Origin: Zerene cesonia
Taxonomy: Eukaryota; Arthropoda; Insecta; Lepidoptera; Pieridae
DNA length: 64,000 nucleotides
NCBI RefSeq assembly: GCF_012273895.1
Contig: NC_052105.1
Location: 5,556,716 to 5,620,715 of the forward strand
Reading direction: 5' to 3'
Positions 49,222 to 62,024 of this stretch are shown here, piece by piece. The notes under the pieces were generated by a model. It saw nothing but the letters and a program-made list of their open reading frames with translations. It did not search any database and had not been told where the DNA came from. Positions within the stretch are counted from its first letter, which is position 1. Every line of letters starts with the position of its first letter. Position numbers and translations under genes: made by a program.

Positions 49222-52200
49222 TTACGAGTTCTTGTGCGTCATTTTAACGACAACCGCTTTAACTTCGGTATAATTCTGTAAGCCATAAGGTCCATTTTCC
49301 CGTCCGAGCCCGCTCTGCTTGTAGCCGCCGAACGGCACCTGGTTACCGAACACGTTATAATCGTTCACCCAAACCGTGCCTGCGCGCAGTCCCTAGAATA
49401 ACAAATAGTTCATAAATATACCATGAATATAGTTATTTAAAGATTAAGGTCAGAGAATCAAGGACAAATTTTGTTTTTTGTTTTTTTTTCTATCTCTGAT
49501 TACATTTTTCAGCCGATTTAAAAAAATAGGTTAAGAGAAAACTTGTGTATTTTTGTATGTAAAGTTTTCACGCAAAAACTGCTGGACCGATTTTGAAAAT
49601 TCTTTCACCATTAGAAAGCTGCACCTTCACCGAGTGACATAGGCTATGTATGTACCACGGTTGAACAGTTAGTAATATAATTAACATAAACATGATTTGA
49701 TATACATACCTGTATAAGATAGTTGGCCTTGTCCAAATCTTTGGTGAACACTGCGGCGGCTAAACCATATTCGGTGTTGTTTGCGCGAGCGAGCAATTCA
49801 TCCAAGCTCGAAAACTTCATGATCTGCTGTACTGGGCCGAAGATCTGAATTCATAAATTTGTTATTAATTTTAAGTGTTTAATTTTGACTTATAATCTAT
49901 AGACATACAGATAAATGCACATATATGAAAACCGATTATTCACCCCTTTGCTCAATTGATACTCAAAGCAACCCATATTAATCTTTTCCTTACTCTTCCT
50001 AGACCTCCTATTTTATGGTCACCCAATTCTCCTCATCTATTTTTACATTAACCGTTCACCCAAATCATTATATCACCTTTGTTTTTCTTCTTGTCTCATA
50101 TTATTATAATGAGAAAATATTTAATTCTTGGAAACAAACACTACCCTATCGATTTCATATATTTTTTATAACCGATAGGAATATAATATTTTCCGTGTAA
50201 CAAATCAATCTTTAAAACCCAAATTATCTAGTATTAGACATAAATAGTATTTAAGGTACATGTTTATCCCGATGGTTCGCCTGAACCAAAAAATTACCTT
50301 TAAGAGTAAGGTAAGGTATCTAACACCTTGTTAATGATTAGATGGTTGACCTGAGACAAAAAAAAGGTGTCTGTTACTCGAAAAATATTATGTTCCTAAC
50401 GGTTTTAAAGATAGGTATGTGAAGCCGATGGAGAAGTGCTTGTTTCAAAGTATTAAATCTTTTCTCATAATAAATTGAGACAAAAAGAATGATAAGGGCG
50501 TTATGACTTGGGTGAACCTAAGCAGGCATCTCACCTCCACTTTGGCGATGTCCATGTCGTCGGTGACGTCACTGAAGACGGTGGGCTGCACGAAGTAGCC
50601 GCGCGAGGGCGCGGGGGCGGCGCCCCCCGCCCGCAGCGCGGCGCCCTGCCGCTTGCCGCTCTCTATCAGGCTCAGGATCTTGGCGTGCTGCTCGCCGTCT
50701 ATCTGCAATTGTACGAGATTCTGGTTGAGTCCTTATTATTTTGAGTGAATCAAGACAATCCTTGACGTAAAGTTGAAGAAGATTACTCTAAAATAGAAAT
50801 GTTTTTCATTTAATCTAAGCTTATAACTGCATTTATATTTCAGTAACTAATCTAATCCATAAAACCCACCTTAAAAACATTCATACAAATAAAATTAACA
50901 AAAAAAATCCTACCAATCCTCTTTTAGTGCAGTTGGTTAAAATTTCGTACCTGCGGCCCCTGTTCAGTTTTGGGGTCGAAGGGATCCCCCACCACACGGC
51001 GCTTCGCCCTCTCCGCGGACATCTCTACGAACTCGTCGTAGATTTTGTCTTCTACGAATGTTCTGGAACCTGGAAGAATAAAACGCAAAAAGTTGATAAG
51101 AAAGGATTTTGCAAAATAATAAATTATATTGTCAGGTGGTGACATCACAAAATTGAATACGGATCGTAAGTTTTACTTCAACAAAGGAAAATTATATTAG
51201 AACCAAATATGGTACTTCAAATTACTTAAGTATGATTCAATACATTTATGTTATGTGTATAATAACATTGGAATGCTATACTATAAGTATATTTTCCTGA
51301 TTCTCACAAAAAACTCTGTACACGAAGTAAGACACATGCTAAGATTTTTTTTTCATAGCACACACTTCAATTTTATAATATAATTAGTTTATAATATTTT
51401 AAAATGATGTTATATTACATAAGGAATACTGAACCTGACGAAAAAACAAACATTAATTAACTTCATTTCATATCATTAATTGGTTCAGCTTGAGTGACTA
51501 AGAAGCAAAACATTGTTCGTGCGGTAGTTTCTAATGTAAATACATTAATTCATCTTCCTGGTAACATAACCGATCACCTCATGCACTTTTAATTACAATT
51601 TTATTTCTGTATCAATAGAATAATATTTACGGATCGTAAACATTATTAATTTGTTTGTTTTAACAAGAATTTAATAATTGATAAACTATGCATGTTTGGA
51701 CAATGTACGTGTACGCGTACGTGTGAGTGTGCGTGTGCGTGTGCGTGTACGTGTGCATGTACGTGTGCGAGTACGTGTACGTGTAGGTGTGGGTGTGCGT
51801 GTACGTGTGCGTATATGTGTACGTGTGCGTGTGTGTGTGCGTGTACGTATACGTGTACGTGTGCGTGTAGGTGTGCGTGCGCGGGTGTGCGGCGGGCACT
51901 GACCGGCGCAGCAGCACTGGCCCATGTTGTAGAACAGCGCCATGTGCGCCTGCTCGACGGCGTGCGGCAGGTCGCAGTCGGCCAGCACCACGTTGGGCGA
52001 CTTGCCGCCCAGCTCCAGCGTGATCCGCTTCACGCTGCCGGCGGCGCCGCGCTGGATCAGCTTGCCCACTTCCGTGGAGCCTGTTGGGGAATGGGGGAAT
52101 AAGTTATACTCTTTATTATTCTCGATGGGACAGTGCATATTGTCAGTGACCTGGGTTTGGTCAACTAAGTGGAGAAGAAAATGCTCAGTGATGTTTGTTT

Positions 52201-55200
52201 GGTCAATTAAGTGGGCAAGAAAACGCCTCCGTTGACACTAGAAATTAAGCTGTTGGTTAGTTTGTTGTAGGTAGGTTTGTTGTGATTCTTTAATCGTTTT
52301 TCTTTTGGTGATGCGGTTGTCTATACAACTTAGGGTATGAGGTGCGGGGGAGCTCAACCTGGCTCTTCCTGGTGCATCTAGAAACGATGTTGTATTTTTT
52401 ATTTAGTAGGTGCCAGTGAGGAGGCAAATGAGTGTAAATAGAGTATTTACCGGTGAAAGCTATTTTGTCCACATCGGGATGATCGACTAAAGCCGCGCCC
52501 GCGTCGCCGAAGCCCGGCAACACATTAACTACGCCTGGTGGGAAACCAGCTTCCTATTGATGTAAAAATTTAAAAAAAAATGGAAATTTATATAAATAGA
52601 TAATATAAGCGGTAAAACACGATAGTGTAATTATTAATATCATGCCATTTCTTTTAACACATTAATTTTCTTTTCATAAATAATCAAATATATTGAATTA
52701 TATTTTTGCTAGATAACATAAAAGTTCCGTCTCACTTTTATTGGCACTTTTAATCATTGCTTAAACTCAATAAAATACAGATAAAATTAATTATCACAGC
52801 AAATTATGTTTATAATGAACCATTGATAACAATATTTTGTGAAGTGATTATAAAAATGAATACATATTATGATACATCATTTTTTTATTTTTCGGTACAA
52901 TCTTCATAACTGATTAATAAAAACATCCTGAGAAATTTGCCATGTTCAAGAACAAAATAAAAAAAAATATGATAAGTGACATTTGACAACTATTATAAGG
53001 TTTATGATAACCTACACCTGCTCAAGACCGTCCCTGCAGAGGGAATGATCAGGATCATCATAATAAATTAAAATATAACACATAAATAATTCTAATCCTC
53101 TTATGTCATTATGATTTTATATTATGTGTAACATTTTCTCACACATTATCGATTTTTTCAAAACAATCTAAACTATTTATTTGTCAATCCGTCATATCAC
53201 ACACCTTAACCAACTGCGCCAAATAGAGAGCGGTGAGCGGAGTCTGTTCCGCCGGCTTCAGCACCAGAGTGTTGCCAGTTGCCAACGCTGGTCCCAGCTT
53301 CCAGGATGCCATCAGAAGTGGGAAGTTCCATGGGATAATTTGTCCACATACACCTGGATAGATGGGAATCAGTGAAATGTATGAAATATTATTGATTGTA
53401 TAAGGTATCACAACATTGAATAAAACGCTAGAATAATTTCTCTGTTCTTCCCTATGTATGCTTAAATCTTTAAAACTACGCAGCGGATTTTGATTTTTTT
53501 AACAGATAGACTGATTCAAGAGGTTTATTTGTATAATAACATCTATCAAACTACTGCGAATTTAACGCGTGCGATACCGCGGGAAAAATATAGTTTACTA
53601 TAAAGTACTCAGGATAAAATTCAACTTCAAAATAAGTAATAAATCAGAAATTTTTAAAGAATAGAAAAAAATTGTGATGGTTCTTAATCATCTCAATAGA
53701 TGGCGTGGGGTGCCACTTAGGCACATGAAACCGAATAGTAGGGGAGCCCAAGAGGGGATTTTGGGATGTACTCGAGCGCGTCAGATTATTATAAGGGAAG
53801 GTACCTTACCTATTAATAAGTACCTCCAAAAAGTATGAGCAGTTGATATTGGTGGGTGCGCCTACAGGAGCCGCAGGAAATAAAAAAATATCGATAATTC
53901 TCTAAGGTTACGCTCAAATTGTCAGATTAACGAAATTTGGATTTTTTGTGTTGTAAATAACCCGTAATATCTTTCTCTGACGCGCTCGAGTCATATTTTT
54001 TTTATAATTTACCTTTTATTCGTAGCCACGAAATTACCACACAAAACGTAAGTATAAGTTATATTTTATTTCAGTGATATGCCAGAGCATTCAAAATATC
54101 AAAATCTTACGTGCTTGAGTATTTCCACAGCCCTGTTTTTCTTTTATAATTAAAAAAAAAATCAAAAACCTTTTTCCACCACTGAAATTGAAAACACTAT
54201 AGGACTTTTTTTCTTGCTATGGCATAATCTGCGAATTCCAATAGGTTTCTGAAACGCTCGAGTAAATACACATTTAGCATCTTGGGCTCCCCTACTAGAA
54301 AGTGTAGAAGAAATTCGATTACTGTGGCAGGATCACGGGTGGCCGAGAGGCTAGGCGTTGCTACGGTTAAGCAAGAAACGCAGGTTCGAATCCTGCCTCG
54401 TGATCAAATTTTTTCTATTCTTCCAAAATTTCTCATTTATAAAGCATTTCAATGCTATAAAACTAAAAATTAAAAGTAATAAAACAACTTCAAAATAAGT
54501 AATAAAGCGGAGATTTCGTTGCTCGAGATTATTTACATATACACTTAACAAAACGTTTGTTGCTTTGTAACATAAAAAAATACATACAAACGAACATAGA
54601 AACAACCATAGAAATACGAATTGTATATTTACTGTTCGTTAATTTTATAGACTACTAAAATTGCCAAGGAATCTCTTATCACCTATAGCTATCGTGAAAA
54701 AACAAGTTTAATGTTCATATTGCTATAATGAATTATCATAATAATCTACATTAACTGAAAATTTATCAATACAAAGTAGTCCTCCTACACCTACTCTATA
54801 TACCTCCCTAAACCAAAACATATTAACAATTAACTTTATATTTTTTTTTACAAAAATATAAATCCTATCACTAGAAGTGTTTAAGATTGCTGTCAGTATA
54901 ATATACCAACCATGATACTTATCATCCGAATAAAAAAAAAATCACGCAAGTTATTAAAGAGGACCCATAAACTAACGTTATCAAATATCATCTCATTAAA
55001 TCACCCGATTTGACCGATAAGAGTTACTCCGTGTATAACTTATGTCTTGACAAAGTTAGCAGAAGCCCGTATGAGTAACACGTTTATAACACATTAGGTA
55101 TTACGCTAAAACGTTATTTACACAAATGATTTAGCAAAAATGTGAGTTGACCAAAAATGATCCTTATTATAAGAAGCACATGGGCTATTTACAAAAGTGC

Positions 55201-58200
55201 GTGGACATTTTTTTTGGTCTAAACTTAGATCGGTTAAATATGTTGTTTATAATAAACATAATAGAACATCTCTGTATTGTAAACGAAATGAGTCGTAATA
55301 TTTCTTGTTATTTAGAAAAAATCAGGAATTTATATTTTTGATAATACTTTTTATTTAAACGCTATTCCGTAAAAAAAAAACATCAACTTAATTACTTTGT
55401 TAGTTGAAAATAAAAACTATAACATAAAAAAAAAACAAAATTCGTTCAAATTCGAAATGCAAAACAATAAAAAAACAAAACATGGAAAAAAAACACTCAC
55501 CAACGGGCTCATGGCGAGTATAGGCAAAGTACTTTCCATCTGTGGGCAGCACTTTACCATGATTCTTGTCAGCCCAACCAGCGTAGTATCGTAGGTTTTT
55601 GATAACAGCATTAACGTCGCCATAGTAAGCCGCCAGATAGGGCTTACCATTGTCTAGGGTTTCTAGACTCTAGTAACAGAGAACAACATTTCATTATTAT
55701 CGATTTTCTCACCGGTTTTCCTTGATACAAGCAACTTTCCAAAGTGACATTTTCGAAACAAGATCGGCAGGAATTACTGCTCCAAATAACTTAAATAAGA
55801 ATCTTTTAGAAATAAGAATGTGTATAGTCCTAAATCCTTTAAGGCTTAATACGTATCGGAACAAAATGATGAAACTAATGTTTACAAATGTAAGAAAAAA
55901 TTTAGAACTTGAAAATGGAATATGTACATTTATTACCTAATATAAAACTTGCAGGACTGCGCAGTAACCTCAAGTGTATTAACGTATACTAATTTCAGGT
56001 GGAAAGTTATACCACAACATAATAATAAAGATACTATAGAAAAATTCTCTGTTTTTCTTATAATTCCAATTAGTCAATAAATACGAAAAAATCTCATAAA
56101 TGAGAAAACCGTAAGTCGCGTTGTTTAGTACTATGGACTTACTGCTAAATATGTTCTGTCTCTTTCGACCAGGTCCGCCAACTTGTTGATGAGGTAGCCT
56201 CGCTGAGACGCATCCATGGTCCTCCAAGGGGAATCCATTCTAATGTATAAAATAACATGGTTTGTTACTATTTTGCGAATGTAACATTTCAGGCTATTTA
56301 AGTAGCTTTAACAGATGTTATATTACATATTATGGCGCCGAATTTTTTTGCTGATTGGGACAATTGCGATATGAATCAGGCGATATCATACAATTAACAA
56401 ATATTTGTCCAGTGCCAAAAATTGTGAGCTTTAAGAGAGATATTAGAGATTTTATTAGACTTTTAAATATTAAAATCGTGAAAAGTTTATCCGTCTATAT
56501 GTATGCAGGTAAATCAATTGGAATTGTCTGTTTGTAGTATTAAAATAACAGTATCAAAATATACATATACTGTATGTACCAAAACAACACTTATTACAAT
56601 GTTTGTCTATCTGTCGTATGTCGTGTTTTGTCATGGATACTGGGATTTGAAAAACTTCTTCGCGCGGGTGTAACCGCGTCACGAAGCGAAGGAAACATAA
56701 AAAAGTTGTTCCGTGTTTGTACTGCATGAGTGGACGTGGCGCGAAAAACAAATTACAGTTATCGAGATTATCGAAACCATTTTCTTTTTATTAACTTACA
56801 TCATGCTGTTTTATAAAAAAGGCTGTAAATCTGTTTATTGGTTAATTTTAGACTGTTACATAAAACCACGGAGGATTGAACGAAGTAATTTTTTTTTTCT
56901 GATTGAAAAAATTAATATTTTATGGAACAATTTCATAGGAGCTTCTTTATTACATATTATAAGCATAGAGCTACCAAAAACGGCATGAACTGGAACTTTC
57001 GATTCGATCTTGATTTCGTTTTCAATTCGGTTACGATTTCGACTCGATCTTAAATCATTACTTTGCAAACAATTCTAGTTTTATATCTAGTTAAAAAGGT
57101 ATTATAGAAATAGATTAAAATTTTCGATCAATATTTATTTAATTTTAACCACTGTACAATAAGGCAATGTCTATTTTTTCAAGAGAATTAGATCTGTTTA
57201 TATTTAAAGAGAAACATTTTCCATGCATGATTAAAACTATTCATAATATACAAACTTAAAAGCCTCCTTGGCCGCCTGAACTGCATTATCAACATCTGTC
57301 TTGCCAGCCTGCTGCACCTCCGCAATCACTTGCTCGTTCGCCGGATTTATTGTTTGAAAGGTCTTGCCATCTGCCGATTTCACCCACTCATTGTTTATGA
57401 ATAACTGGCAACAAAACGAAAAATAGTGAAATATTTATGTGAGCATGGTGGGTTTTATAGAATGGTTGACTGAATCTGGGCTTAATTTTAAGTAGATTAT
57501 TTTAAATCTCCGGCAAATTACAAAATAAATAGACTATAAAATCTTACAGACAATCCCAATTTCATGAAAGTGAATACTGTTTCTTCAATTTTCTTTTCTT
57601 TGTAGGATTATACTGTTTTTAACACACTTTTTATTAATATCACCTGTATGTTTGCATGTTTGTATGTAGCATACTTCTTTAGACATAACTTTGTCACACT
57701 TTAACTGGGCAAATCTAATTCAAACTTTGTGCACTCATTCTGAATCGGTGACAATACAATAATTGCACTAGTTTATCTTATCATGCTAATAATGATTGCA
57801 AGAATAAATAATTTCATGTATACTCTGTATAAGAGCAAGTGAGAAAATTCAGTTTATTTAATAATTAAAGTACAGGTGCATAGCTAAATATTAATAAGTT
57901 TTAATAAATGTTAATAAAATGTCTATATTATCTACTACAATATACTAGTTTATTTTATATGCATACTGATTACAATAGATAAGATGTCAATAATGTTATG
58001 TAGCACTGATAAATTATATATAAATAATGTTATGTAAGGTTATCTAAGGAGCTGTCTCTAAAAAAATCAATCAAGTAGTATCATCAATAGACTACCCAAT
58101 TTTCATTTATTAAAAACATGTTCATATGCTTTTATATCTAACAATTTATATTATTATTTATTAATGAATAGGTATGTACATCAATTACTTTGATTTTAAA

Positions 58201-58673
58201 CTAACGGACCGCCGCGGTTTCGCTCGTGTTTAATACAATTACAATAACCAGAACTCAGGGATCACGTACATATCCGATGGTGATTTTTTTTTTAAACGGT
58301 CCAGCAGTTCCCGATTTTGTGAGCAAACATATAAACAAACTCTTCACACATTCACATTTTTAATTATGTATAAAAATAATTATGTAAAATCTGTTCGTCC
58401 CTGCTAAAAAGTTTCATCAAATCGGATGATCATCATCAATTTGAATTCACTTTGTTAAATATTACTTATTATAATTACTGATTAAAATAAAATTAATGAT
58501 TATACATTACATAGGGACCAATGTATAAATTTTTTATGTGGTTAATATTGTTTTATTATTAGATATCTTACGCCAGTGTATAAAATATCGGGGCTGATAT
58601 GCGGCGCTGGCGCAGTAGCGGTCGCAAATTGAGCTTGTTGAAACTTTACAACTTTAGTAAGATTACGAAACAT
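49222..58673 (-). CDS. Aldh: Mitochondrial aldehyde dehydrogenase (ALDH2/ALDH1 class)
   Basis: Eleven exons: 58572-58673, 57256-57404, 56143-56239, 55501-55669, 53205-53353, 52451-52553, 51904-52080, 50951-51069, 50535-50702, 49710-49844, 49222-49392; 512 aa, matching the family. The N-terminus (MFRNLTKVVKFQQAQFATAT) looks like a mitochondrial targeting peptide. Hallmarks in order: INNEW (~37-41), SPWRTMDASQRG, ETLDNGKPY, the IIPWNFPLLM oxyanion Asn segment, FTG then STEVGKLIQ (NAD site), LELGGKSPN with general base Glu279, GQCCCAG with nucleophile Cys313, EIFGPVQ, and C-terminal PFGGYKQSGLGRENG. It should oxidise aldehydes to carboxylic acids with NAD+ as a tetramer in the matrix. It is divergent from Sirt6. 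Introns carry a GT-rich microsatellite, a MITE and a tRNA-like sequence. Confidence 0.95.
49535..49690 (-). repeat. LINE-tail repeat fragment in ALDH intron
   Basis: Contains GGACCGATTTTGAAAATTCT and TAGGCTATGTATGTACCACG, the GACCGATTTTGA plus 'TAGGCTAT' layout of lepidopteran LINE tails. Orientation is uncertain. Confidence 0.45.
51703..51888. repeat. Imperfect GT/AC microsatellite
   Basis: About 185 bases of alternating purine-pyrimidine in GTGC, GTAC and GTGT units on the plus strand, within the ALDH intron just past the active-site exon. The alternating pattern is the kind that can form Z-DNA. Open frames over it (Thr/His-rich or Val/Arg-rich peptides) are artefacts. Confidence 0.9.
53445..53590 (-). 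repeat. LINE-tail repeat fragment in ALDH intron
   Basis: On the minus strand it reads CCCGCGGTATCGCACGCG, then AAAATCCGCTGCGTAGTTTT and AGCATACATAGGGAAG, the family's usual order. Confidence 0.6.
53738..54295. mobile_element. MITE with 16-bp perfect terminal inverted repeats
   Basis: Ends are GTAGGGGAGCCCAAGA at 53738-53753 and its exact reverse complement at 54280-54295, flanked by TA on both sides, which fits a TA target duplication (Tc1/mariner-like) but could be part of the repeat. Inside, CTCGAGCGCGTCAG at about 53772 is mirrored near 53979. About 558 bp, no coding capacity. Confidence 0.8.
54333..54404 (+). tRNA. tRNA-like gene, isotype unclear (possible pseudogene)
   Basis: 72 bases fold as a cloverleaf: acceptor TCACGGG with CTCGTGA, D stem GCC with GGC, anticodon stem TTGCT with AGCAA, T arm GCAGG-TTCGAAT-CCTGC. 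The A box (GTGGCCGAGAGGCTAGGCG) resembles Ser/Leu tRNAs and the B box GGTTCGAATCC is perfect. A T6 run follows at 54410. The anticodon loop ACGGTTA has C where U33 is expected, and there is no long variable arm, so it is probably a tRNA-derived sequence or SINE head, not a working tRNA. Confidence 0.5.
58200..58345 (+). repeat. LINE-tail repeat fragment in first ALDH intron
   Basis: CTAACGGACCGCCGCGGTTT start, followed by GATCACGTACATATCCGATG and CAGTTCCCGATTTTGTGAGC. The remainder of the intron 57405-58571 is AT-rich and unremarkable. Confidence 0.5.
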
Positions 58674-59513
58674 AATTTAAAAATATTTAAATCACTTTTA
58701 ACCACTATACACTTAATACCGAACTACCGGTCGGCCGAAACGATTCGGAAACGTTAACTGTGCAATTTTTTTTATTATTTTGGAACGTCGAAACAGGTAT
58801 GAATGACGTTACCAAATGAATAAAAATTTGAAATTGAAATTGATTGATAATAAATTCAAATGTCTAATAACAGATTATATACTACCACAGATAACATAAC
58901 ACTGTAATCTGAAATGGACAAAGAAAAACTGATACAGAGTTGAGTTGTATTTTTAAGGGGCGTTTACACGTTCGTGTTCAGTACCTAAATTTAGGACAGT
59001 GATCAGAAGCCTCTAATTCCTAAATTTTCATTTAAATTAGAACCTAAATTTGGTATTGTGTAACCGCATTAGGTACGGAGCTGCATAATCTGTGTTCAGA
59101 ACTCAAAAGTCATATTTCAAAAACTTATGACCGAGTAAGTAATTGTCATTAGTAAAGTACCTATTATACAAACTTGCTATGAACATAGAACTCAAAACTC
59201 GAAAAGTGTCTTAGAGATTAAATTTTGGGTACGAACTGTTCTTCCTGATTCCTCATTACATGTTTTAAGAGTGCGATTATATATTTTTTAATGTTTATTG
59301 TATTCATAGATGTCTTTAAACAACATTACCCTTTTTAATACAGCGCAAAGACCAAAATGTAAACAGAAGGAATCGCATAAAAATGGTTTTATTTAAAGCA
59401 ATGTTTACCTGAAGAATGCTTTTAATATGCATCTTGGAAAGATAATCATTAACCATTACATAAAACGGTTTGCATCGTTTTGATTAGATGTTTACCACTA
59501 TTACAAAACAAAA
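58674..59513. promoter_or_regulatory. Divergent promoter region, ALDH / Sirt6
   Basis: 840 bases separate the two start codons, so both promoters must lie within it unless there are unseen UTR exons. No TATA box or known operator can be named with confidence. Confidence 0.45.
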
Positions 59514-62024
59514 ATGTCGTGCAATTACGCTGAGGGACTCTCCCCATACGAACACAAAGGAGTTCTCGGACTTCCAGAAGTAAGAAACAGTTAATAATAT
59601 TACAGAATAGTTACATGATTTTAACTCTCCTGATAAATATACATTTAGTGTCTTTTAACGTTTATCGCGGGCAAAAGCTAATAAATTATAAATTGTTTTA
59701 CAGAAATTTGACTCAATTGAAAAGTTGAAAGAAAAGTGTCAAATACTGGCAAATTTAATTAAAGAAAGTAAACATGTTGTGGTACACACTGGAGCTGGCA
59801 TTAGCACATCTGCAGGAATACCTGATTTTAGGTAATGATTTTGTTGAAGTAATATTAACATTTATAGAACAGTTTGACCGTAAATGATTGTATGTAAATA
59901 TCTAGGTAGGTAAGGTATTGTGTTGTTGAACTAATAACAATTCAACAAAAAAGGTGCTATGTGAAAAATTTCTATACCATATGACTATATTAGGTGCAAT
60001 AATAAAAATATATAATTCACAATGTTATAATGCCTGGCCAGTAATAATTTAATGCAATGTATATGTAATTACAGAGGGCCAAATGGTGTTTGGACACTTG
60101 AGAAAGAGGGGAAAAGGCCAAACATCAATGTTTCTTTTACTGATGCTAAACCAACCAAGACTCATATGATACTAAAGAAGTTAGTGGACTCCAACAAAGT
60201 CCAGTACATTGTCAGTCAGAATATAGATGGCTTACATTTGAAGTCAGGTTTGCCACGAAGATATTTGTCTGAACTACATGGAAATATGTTTATTGATGAA
60301 TGTAATCTTTGTAAAAGGTAAGATTCAGACCTTCCACTAATGTTAGTTGAAAATATTGCAACATGTTTGTTATTGATGTCTACTAAGCATTTTATATTCA
60401 ACATTATCATGGAGAATATACATACTATAGTATATATATATTATAAAGTAAATAAACTATAGTTCTAAATTTCACGCTAGTTTGTGTGTGATGCTCACAC
60501 AATTGGAACAAAGTTCCAAAAAGTTGTAACAACATTTTTCGCTATAGTAAGCTGTAAGCTGTGCAGAATGCGCATGTTCTCATGTCATGCATGTCTCTGT
60601 CAGTCTCTCTCTCTTATTGAAACGAACGGAACTTCGATCCATCCGGTTGTCCCTTGACACCTTGACTGTATTAAACATTGAATAAAATTTTATGAAAATG
60701 TATTGTTATTTACTATCACATCTTTTATCAGGCAGTTTGTGAGGAACTCACCAGTTGAGACAGTCGGTAAAAAGTGCAGCGGTGTTCCATGTGCTGCTGG
60801 GCATGGTGGTGGCAGACCTTGTCGTGGAAGACTGTATGATGGAGTGTTGGATTGGGAGCATAGCCTGCCAGAGAATGATTTGTTGGCAGCAGAATGGCAT
60901 TCTAGGTAATCTTAATAAAAATCACTTGCTTTCATACTAATATAATCTTGGCGATCCTAATCAAGACAATAAGATAAAATCATAAAATTATTGTCTTGTA
61001 ACCAATCCATGATAAGTGAACAAGGTAAAGAAGTTGGTTATATACAATCATATGGATAAAGCTGTGTTGATATAGTTTGTTAGAAATGAACAATCCCATA
61101 GAAAATAATAGTTTTACAAAAATTGTTAATTTTTTGTTTTGTTTTTATTGGTTAAAAATAAATTATAGCTATTATGAATACCTAACATTTAAAAACAATC
61201 TTACATTGTTCAACTTTAAAGGGTATATACAAAATACAAATGTTTGTTTTAAATAAAAATATTAAAACTTAAAATAAAATATGAAATTCTATTTCTTTTT
61301 TGTACTTTAGTGTTGCAGACCTGAGTATATGTTTGGGAACAACACTTCAAATCATTCCGAGTGGTAACCTACCTTTAGAAACAGTAAAGTATGGAGGAAA
61401 ACTAGTCATATGTAACTTGCAACCGACTAAACATGTGAGTAGCATTTATTTTTAAGCAACAAACAGAAACAAAAAGGATATTGTTTCTCAACTTTAGTAA
61501 TAATGTAAGTTTTAATTTCAAACAGTACTTAACTACAAGGAAAATAAAATGGGTTTTTTCCCCTAACATGCTAATATTTTTTTCATCTAAAATACAGCCA
61601 AATAAATGATTCTCACAAATTAATAAAAATTAAAACAAATGATTACTATATCATAAATCTTACTAACTAATGATGTATTGATTGTTTACAGGACAACAAA
61701 GCAGATTTAGTAATCAACTATTATGTGGATGATATATTAGAAAATGTGATGCAAATTCTAGGATATGAGATTCCCACCTATAGTGAAGAAAATGATTTTA
61801 CAAAACTTGCCGCACATTCCATCATCGACTGGACTATAAATAGAAAAGACATTCTAGCTTTGGAAAAAGTGTTTAAGATTAAGTGCAAGGGGGTTAAAAA
61901 ACAACGCGTTCTTATCAAGAAACGAAGAAATAGTACTGATGAAGCAAATAGTTTTATTCTCGATGATAAGTCAAAAGTTGTGAAGATAGAAATAAAGCAT
62001 GAAGTGAAAAATGATATAACTTGA
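59514..62024 (+). CDS. Sirt6: NAD-dependent deacylase sirtuin-6
   Basis: Six exons: 59514-59579, 59704-59831, 60075-60317, 60732-60905, 61311-61434, 61692-62024; 355 aa. The start MSCNYAEGLSPYEHKG matches the SIRT6/7-class N-terminus. The Rossmann motif GAGISTSAGIPDFRGP is at 52-67, then SQNIDGLH (112-119) and catalytic His133 in ELHGNM. Zinc is bound by Cys141, Cys144, Cys166 and Cys176, positions almost identical to human SIRT6. LGTSLQIIPSGNLPL-type NAD site and NLQPTKHD follow. The C-terminal ~90 residues are Lys-rich (KGVKKQRVLIKKRRN), probably a nuclear localisation signal. SIRT6 removes acetyl and fatty-acyl groups from chromatin, notably H3K9 and H3K56, in DNA repair and metabolic control. 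It reads as intact and full-length. Confidence 0.96.

Noticed and set aside
51660..52138. Thr/His-rich, Arg/Val-rich and Cys-rich open frames over the GT tract
   Set aside because: Simple-repeat translations; the real coding part is the ALDH exon at 51904-52080.
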